NCBI GenBank assembly: GCA_036499395.1
Contig: DASYDW010000063.1
Span: 69,911 to 133,910, forward strand
DNA: 64,000 nt
Reading direction: 5' to 3'
From: Pirellulales bacterium
Lineage (GTDB): Bacteria; Planctomycetota; Planctomycetia; Pirellulales; JACPPG01
Each line of letters starts with the position of its first letter. The stretch's first letter is position 1. The position numbers and the translations under genes were made by a program. The notes under the pieces were generated by a model. The model was given only the letters and a program-made list of their open reading frames with translations. It made no database searches and was not told the DNA's origin. Positions 61,129-64,000 of this stretch are shown piece by piece.

Positions 61129-62814
61129 CTACTCGGCCGGTGCCTTATCCTTTTCGGCGGATTCGGCTGGTTTCTTGGCCGCTTCCAGGTGTTGTGCCCG
61201 CAGGATATTCCCCTGCCGCTGCGCGGACAGGTCGGCCCGATAGAAGCGGATTGCTTCGTCGGTACGCCCCAGGGCCTCGAGCGAGCGGGCCAGGTTGTAG
61301 CGGGCTCCTGCGGTCCAGGGCCCCTCGGGTGCTGCATCAAGCGTGCGCGTCTGCAGATAATCGACGGCCGCGGCATAATTGCCACGTTCGAACGCGATCA
61401 GCCCCAACCAGTAGCTAGCGGCTTGCTTTGCTTCCTGCATGTGGGCGACGTCGAATTCGACCCTGGGACGATTCTTCTCGGGGGCTTTGTCGCGATAGGA
61501 CTTGATATCCGCTTCCGAGGGGCGTACCGACTGATACAACGCGTTCGCTCCCTTATCCCCTTCGAACGTCCCTAGCAGGTGCAACACCCGCGCTTGCCAA
61601 AGTACGGTACTCGGCGTTTGAAACGCCGCGAATTCGTTCGCCGCTTTGACTTGCGTCTCGCGATCAATCTGCATCTGGCTTTTCATCCGTTCATACGGAT
61701 GTCGCCAGGCCTGAACGGCGGTAATGCCGGGACTCGCTTTCAGTCGTTCGGCCAGCGCCGACGGATGCGCGGTGAGGACCAAAGTTTCCTTGCCTGGCAA
61801 CTCGGATTCGACCAGCCGCATGCGATGAGAAATGTACATCGGGGACGCCTCGACCAGGGCCACGACCTGCTGCAGATCCAGGGCCGTGATCGGGTAGACG
61901 CGCTGGTCGTCGAGGTCCATTGATCGCAACAACTTCTCGTCCGCCATGACGTCTTTGAGTGTGGCCACCGGCTTGCCGTCCGAACCCGCGATCGGCAGAC
62001 CGAGCCGGGTGTCGAACAAATACAACTCGCCGTCCAGCAGCAGGGCCGGCAGCCAGTTGCGCGGCTCGCCGTTGGGCCCCTGGTCGGAAATTGCGAGCTC
62101 GACGACGTCCAATCCCTGTTGCCTGGCCAGCAGCGAGAAGATCCAAGCGCGATCGGTCGCGGTGCAGCGCCCCAGGATGAGGATTTCTCGCCCCATGTGC
62201 GGGACGGGCATGTGGGCCTCGCGTTCGATTTGCTCGTTGCGGATAACCCAATCGAACAGCGCCTGGGCAATCGCCAGCGGCTGACTTTCCTGGCCGCGGG
62301 CGCGCTCGGCAATGGCACTCAGCCAGACCGTTTGCTGCAAATCGGGGCCGTCCGTGGGCGGAAAACTTAAGTCGCCCAGCGAACGCACAGCCGGCAGAGA
62401 GCGCAGATCTTCGGGAAGCGTCTCGAGAATCGGCTCGGGTTGCCAATCGGCCAGCGGCTGCTTTTGCTGACTCCATTGATTCAAACGGGCGACGACCGTG
62501 CCTAATGACTCGGCGGTCTGGAACTCTTCCGTCCCCCGCAACACGTCGAATGCATACTGCAGGTTCTGATCATTCATCTGCGCGCGCGATGTGGCCGAGG
62601 TGACGTGGGCCGTGCGCGGACTGCTATTCGTATCCTGGCAGCCAGCAAAAGCCAGAATGGCGAGCGCGCCCACCAGACCGAAGCGCCAGCGAGGGTGTGC
62701 GTTTAAGCGGACGAAAAAAACCTCGCTAGCGCTTCGGGCTAGTGTTGCTTTCCATCCCTCGCCTGCGCTTCGGGCTGCTGTGAGTTCGACGTGTTTCGCC
62801 GGAACGTTCGTCAC
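61129..62814 (-). CDS. Lipoprotein with TPR-like C-terminus, unknown function
   Basis: 561 residues from GTG 62814, which overlaps the kdsA stop by one base (TAGTG), so the two are translationally coupled. Lipobox LAFAGC puts lipidation at Cys59, but the n-region is unusually long (about 45 residues) and lies in repeat-like DNA (62673-62781). No ATG, GTG or TTG occurs in frame between codon 1 and the hydrophobic core. The middle (about 150-300) resembles transglutaminase-like or cysteine-peptidase-like folds (FDWVIRNEQIEREAHMPVPH, RCTATDRAWIFSLLA), and the C-terminus has TPR helices (YLQTRTLDAAPEGPW, LARSLEALGRTDEAIRFYR). Role unknown. Confidence 0.75.
   Translation of the reverse strand: MTNVPAKHVELTAARSAGEGWKATLARSASEVFFVRLNAHPRWRFGLVGALAILAFAGCQDTNSSPRTAHVTSATSRAQMNDQNLQYAFDVLRGTEEFQTAESLGTVVARLNQWSQQKQPLADWQPEPILETLPEDLRSLPAVRSLGDLSFPPTDGPDLQQTVWLSAIAERARGQESQPLAIAQALFDWVIRNEQIEREAHMPVPHMGREILILGRCTATDRAWIFSLLARQQGLDVVELAISDQGPNGEPRNWLPALLLDGELYLFDTRLGLPIAGSDGKPVATLKDVMADEKLLRSMDLDDQRVYPITALDLQQVVALVEASPMYISHRMRLVESELPGKETLVLTAHPSALAERLKASPGITAVQAWRHPYERMKSQMQIDRETQVKAANEFAAFQTPSTVLWQARVLHLLGTFEGDKGANALYQSVRPSEADIKSYRDKAPEKNRPRVEFDVAHMQEAKQAASYWLGLIAFERGNYAAAVDYLQTRTLDAAPEGPWTAGARYNLARSLEALGRTDEAIRFYRADLSAQRQGNILRAQHLEAAKKPAESAEKDKAPAE
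62673..62781. repeat. Three imperfect copies of a 24-25-bp motif (CCTCGCtaGCGCTTCGGGCT type)
   Basis: Two direct copies (62721-62745 and 62757-62781) and one inverted (62673-62696) share CCTCGC..GCGCTTCGG.CT. This kind of motif is common in planctomycete intergenic DNA as I remember it. Here it lies inside the start of the lipoprotein frame, which is unusual. Confidence 0.6.
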
Positions 62815-63641
62815 TAGAATTTCTCCACGACCGCGCGAATCTCGAGCAGGCGGGCGATGAGCGCCGGAAATTCATCCAGCGGGATCATGTTCGGCCCGTC
62901 GCTGGGAGAGGTGTCCGGCTGGGGATGTGTTTCGAAGAAAAGTCCGTCAATGCCGATCGCGGTGGCGGCGCGTGCCAACGGTTCGACCATCGCCCGATTA
63001 CCGCCGGTCGCGGCCCCCAGTCCACCGGGCTCTTGGACGCTGTGCGTGGCGTCGAAGACGACCGGCGTTCCCAGGGCACGCATCTGCGGTAGGGCACGCA
63101 TGTCGTTGACCAGACGACCGTATCCGAAAAATGTGCCGCGCTCGCACAGCAGGATGTTTTGACAGCCCGACTGTTCGAGCTTTGTCACGACGTGCCGCAT
63201 GTCCCAGGGGGCCATGAACTGCCCCTTCTTAACGTTCACGGCACGGCCGGTTTTTGCGGCCGCGACGAGCAGGTCGGTCTGCCGGGCCAGGAACGCCGGA
63301 ATCTGCAACAGGTCGCACACCTGTGCCACGGGCGCGGCCTGACAGGACTCATGAATATCGGTCGTCACAGGCAACCCTGTGACCTGGCGAATCCGATCGA
63401 GCACGGCCAGGCCGGCTTCGAGCCCCAGGCCGCGGAAGGCGTCGCCGCTGGTGCGATTGGCCTTGTCGAACGAAGCCTTGAAAACCAATTGGATGGGCAA
63501 TTCGTGACGCAGCCGGTCGAGCCGCTGGGCGATCGACAGGGTCAGCTCTTCGTTCTCGATCACGCACGGCCCGGCAATCACCAAAAGTGGCTGTCCGGGG
63601 CCGCAGGTGTATGGTCCGATCCGAGCAGGATTGGCAGGCAC
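62814..63641 (-). CDS. kdsA: 3-deoxy-8-phosphooctulonate synthase
   Basis: Condenses arabinose-5-phosphate with PEP to Kdo-8-phosphate, for LPS. 275 residues from GTG 63641 (GAGGGAA upstream), the usual KdsA length; the frame is open to a TTG at 63692. [72 protein letters not shown] and [13 protein letters not shown] are canonical. Partner kdsB lies 54 kb away in the window. It drives the lipoprotein gene by a one-base stop/start overlap. Confidence 0.95.
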   Translation of the reverse strand: MPANPARIGPYTCGPGQPLLVIAGPCVIENEELTLSIAQRLDRLRHELPIQLVFKASFDKANRTSGDAFRGLGLEAGLAVLDRIRQVTGLPVTTDIHESCQAAPVAQVCDLLQIPAFLARQTDLLVAAAKTGRAVNVKKGQFMAPWDMRHVVTKLEQSGCQNILLCERGTFFGYGRLVNDMRALPQMRALGTPVVFDATHSVQEPGGLGAATGGNRAMVEPLARAATAIGIDGLFFETHPQPDTSPSDGPNMIPLDEFPALIARLLEIRAVVEKF

Positions 63642-64000
63642 TGGAGTTCCCTCAGCCGGCGGGGCGCGCTGAAAAGCCGGCCAGGCAAACAACTTGCCAT
63701 CCAGGCCGGACGTCCCCTGAACGAGAAAAAGCCCATTCTACTGCGACGGGCAGCGCCTATAAAGCCAAGCCTCGCCTGTCGTTGCTACGCAGCGGCTGGC
63801 CGAGCTGTTTGCTCGAATCGATGCCCGAGAATAAGGGGTGGTGCCCGGCCGTCGTTGCGCCCCTTTCAGCCTGCGTGTCTCATTGTGATACAGGCTGGTC
63901 GCCTTGCGACCCGCTCCCCCTGTCGTTGCATCGATGAGTCATCCTTGTACAGCGTTATTGATCGTTGATCGACGACAAACCCCTACTAACGGGTTAGATG
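63642..64000. other. Region upstream of kdsA to window end
   Basis: About 360 bp with no gene I can support. It includes AAGGGG and CCCCTT arms (63834-63873), CAGCCTG with CAGGCTG (63879-63905), and AACCC with GGGTT near 63982-63997, all weak hairpins. The kdsA promoter is expected here. Confidence 0.4.

Noticed and set aside
62591-62860. 89-codon plus-strand frame with TRPKRQRG-like sequence
   Set aside because: It is the translation of the repeat-like DNA at the lipoprotein start; such frames recur as artefacts in planctomycetes.

Overview
The window looks like the chromosome of a GC-rich planctomycete, probably of the Pirellula type. The clues are a vitamin B12-dependent ribonucleotide reductase, a histidine kinase with an ethylene-receptor-like membrane domain, an RNase E/G of planctomycete type, many lineage-specific secreted or membrane proteins with Pro/Glu-rich linkers, and intergenic palindromes of a kind common in such genomes. 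Kdo synthesis genes (kdsA, kdsB) and murA point to a Gram-negative-type envelope with peptidoglycan precursors. This assignment is inferred from gene content, not from a marker-gene search. No rRNA, tRNA, CRISPR array, insertion sequence or prophage was seen.

Layout. 1-10.6 kb: the 3'-truncated purF, a DinB-fold protein, a secreted unknown, a di-heme cytochrome, a TauE-type exporter, a nuclease-like unknown, pyrE, kdsB and pyrG (nucleotide and Kdo metabolism). 10.6-16.9 kb (all minus strand): a signalling island with two histidine kinases and three stand-alone receiver proteins, then a structured RNA candidate and an isolated mraZ. 17.5-24 kb: an orphan ketoacyl synthase, a Tat-exported amidohydrolase, a molybdopterin-domain protein and nrdJ, which has a promoter overlapped by an NrdR-box-like site and ends at a strong terminator. 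24.2-30.5 kb (minus): hpf, ptsN, HPr, ptsI, a TIGR03936-type gene, RNase E/G and rplU, ending in a terminator. This joins ribosome hibernation, a PTS without visible sugar permease, RNA decay and a ribosomal protein. 30.8-41.6 kb: large membrane and TPR proteins, parA, nagB, a TylF-type methyltransferase, rlmN, then an ECF sigma / anti-sigma-like / DUF3106-like trio.

41.7-47 kb: sppA, a sugar-isomerase-like TIM barrel, and a class III aminotransferase with an aldehyde dehydrogenase. 47.7-57 kb: a DksA/TraR zinc-finger protein, an HtrA protease, a nucleoside hydrolase, trpD, an MMPL/HpnN-like exporter, queG and dus. 57.1-63.7 kb (minus): kdsA coupled to a lipoprotein, then rpmE, prfA, prmC and murA, a common bacterial translation/cell-wall neighbourhood.

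Points most worth following: the His-to-Cys change at the copper-ligand position of the ethylene-sensor-like kinase; the roughly 120-nt structured RNA after mraZ; the family of four similar palindromes in gene-end or gene-junction gaps; NrdR-type control of a class II reductase; and the dispersed-repeat-like DNA that forms the N-terminus of the lipoprotein next to kdsA.
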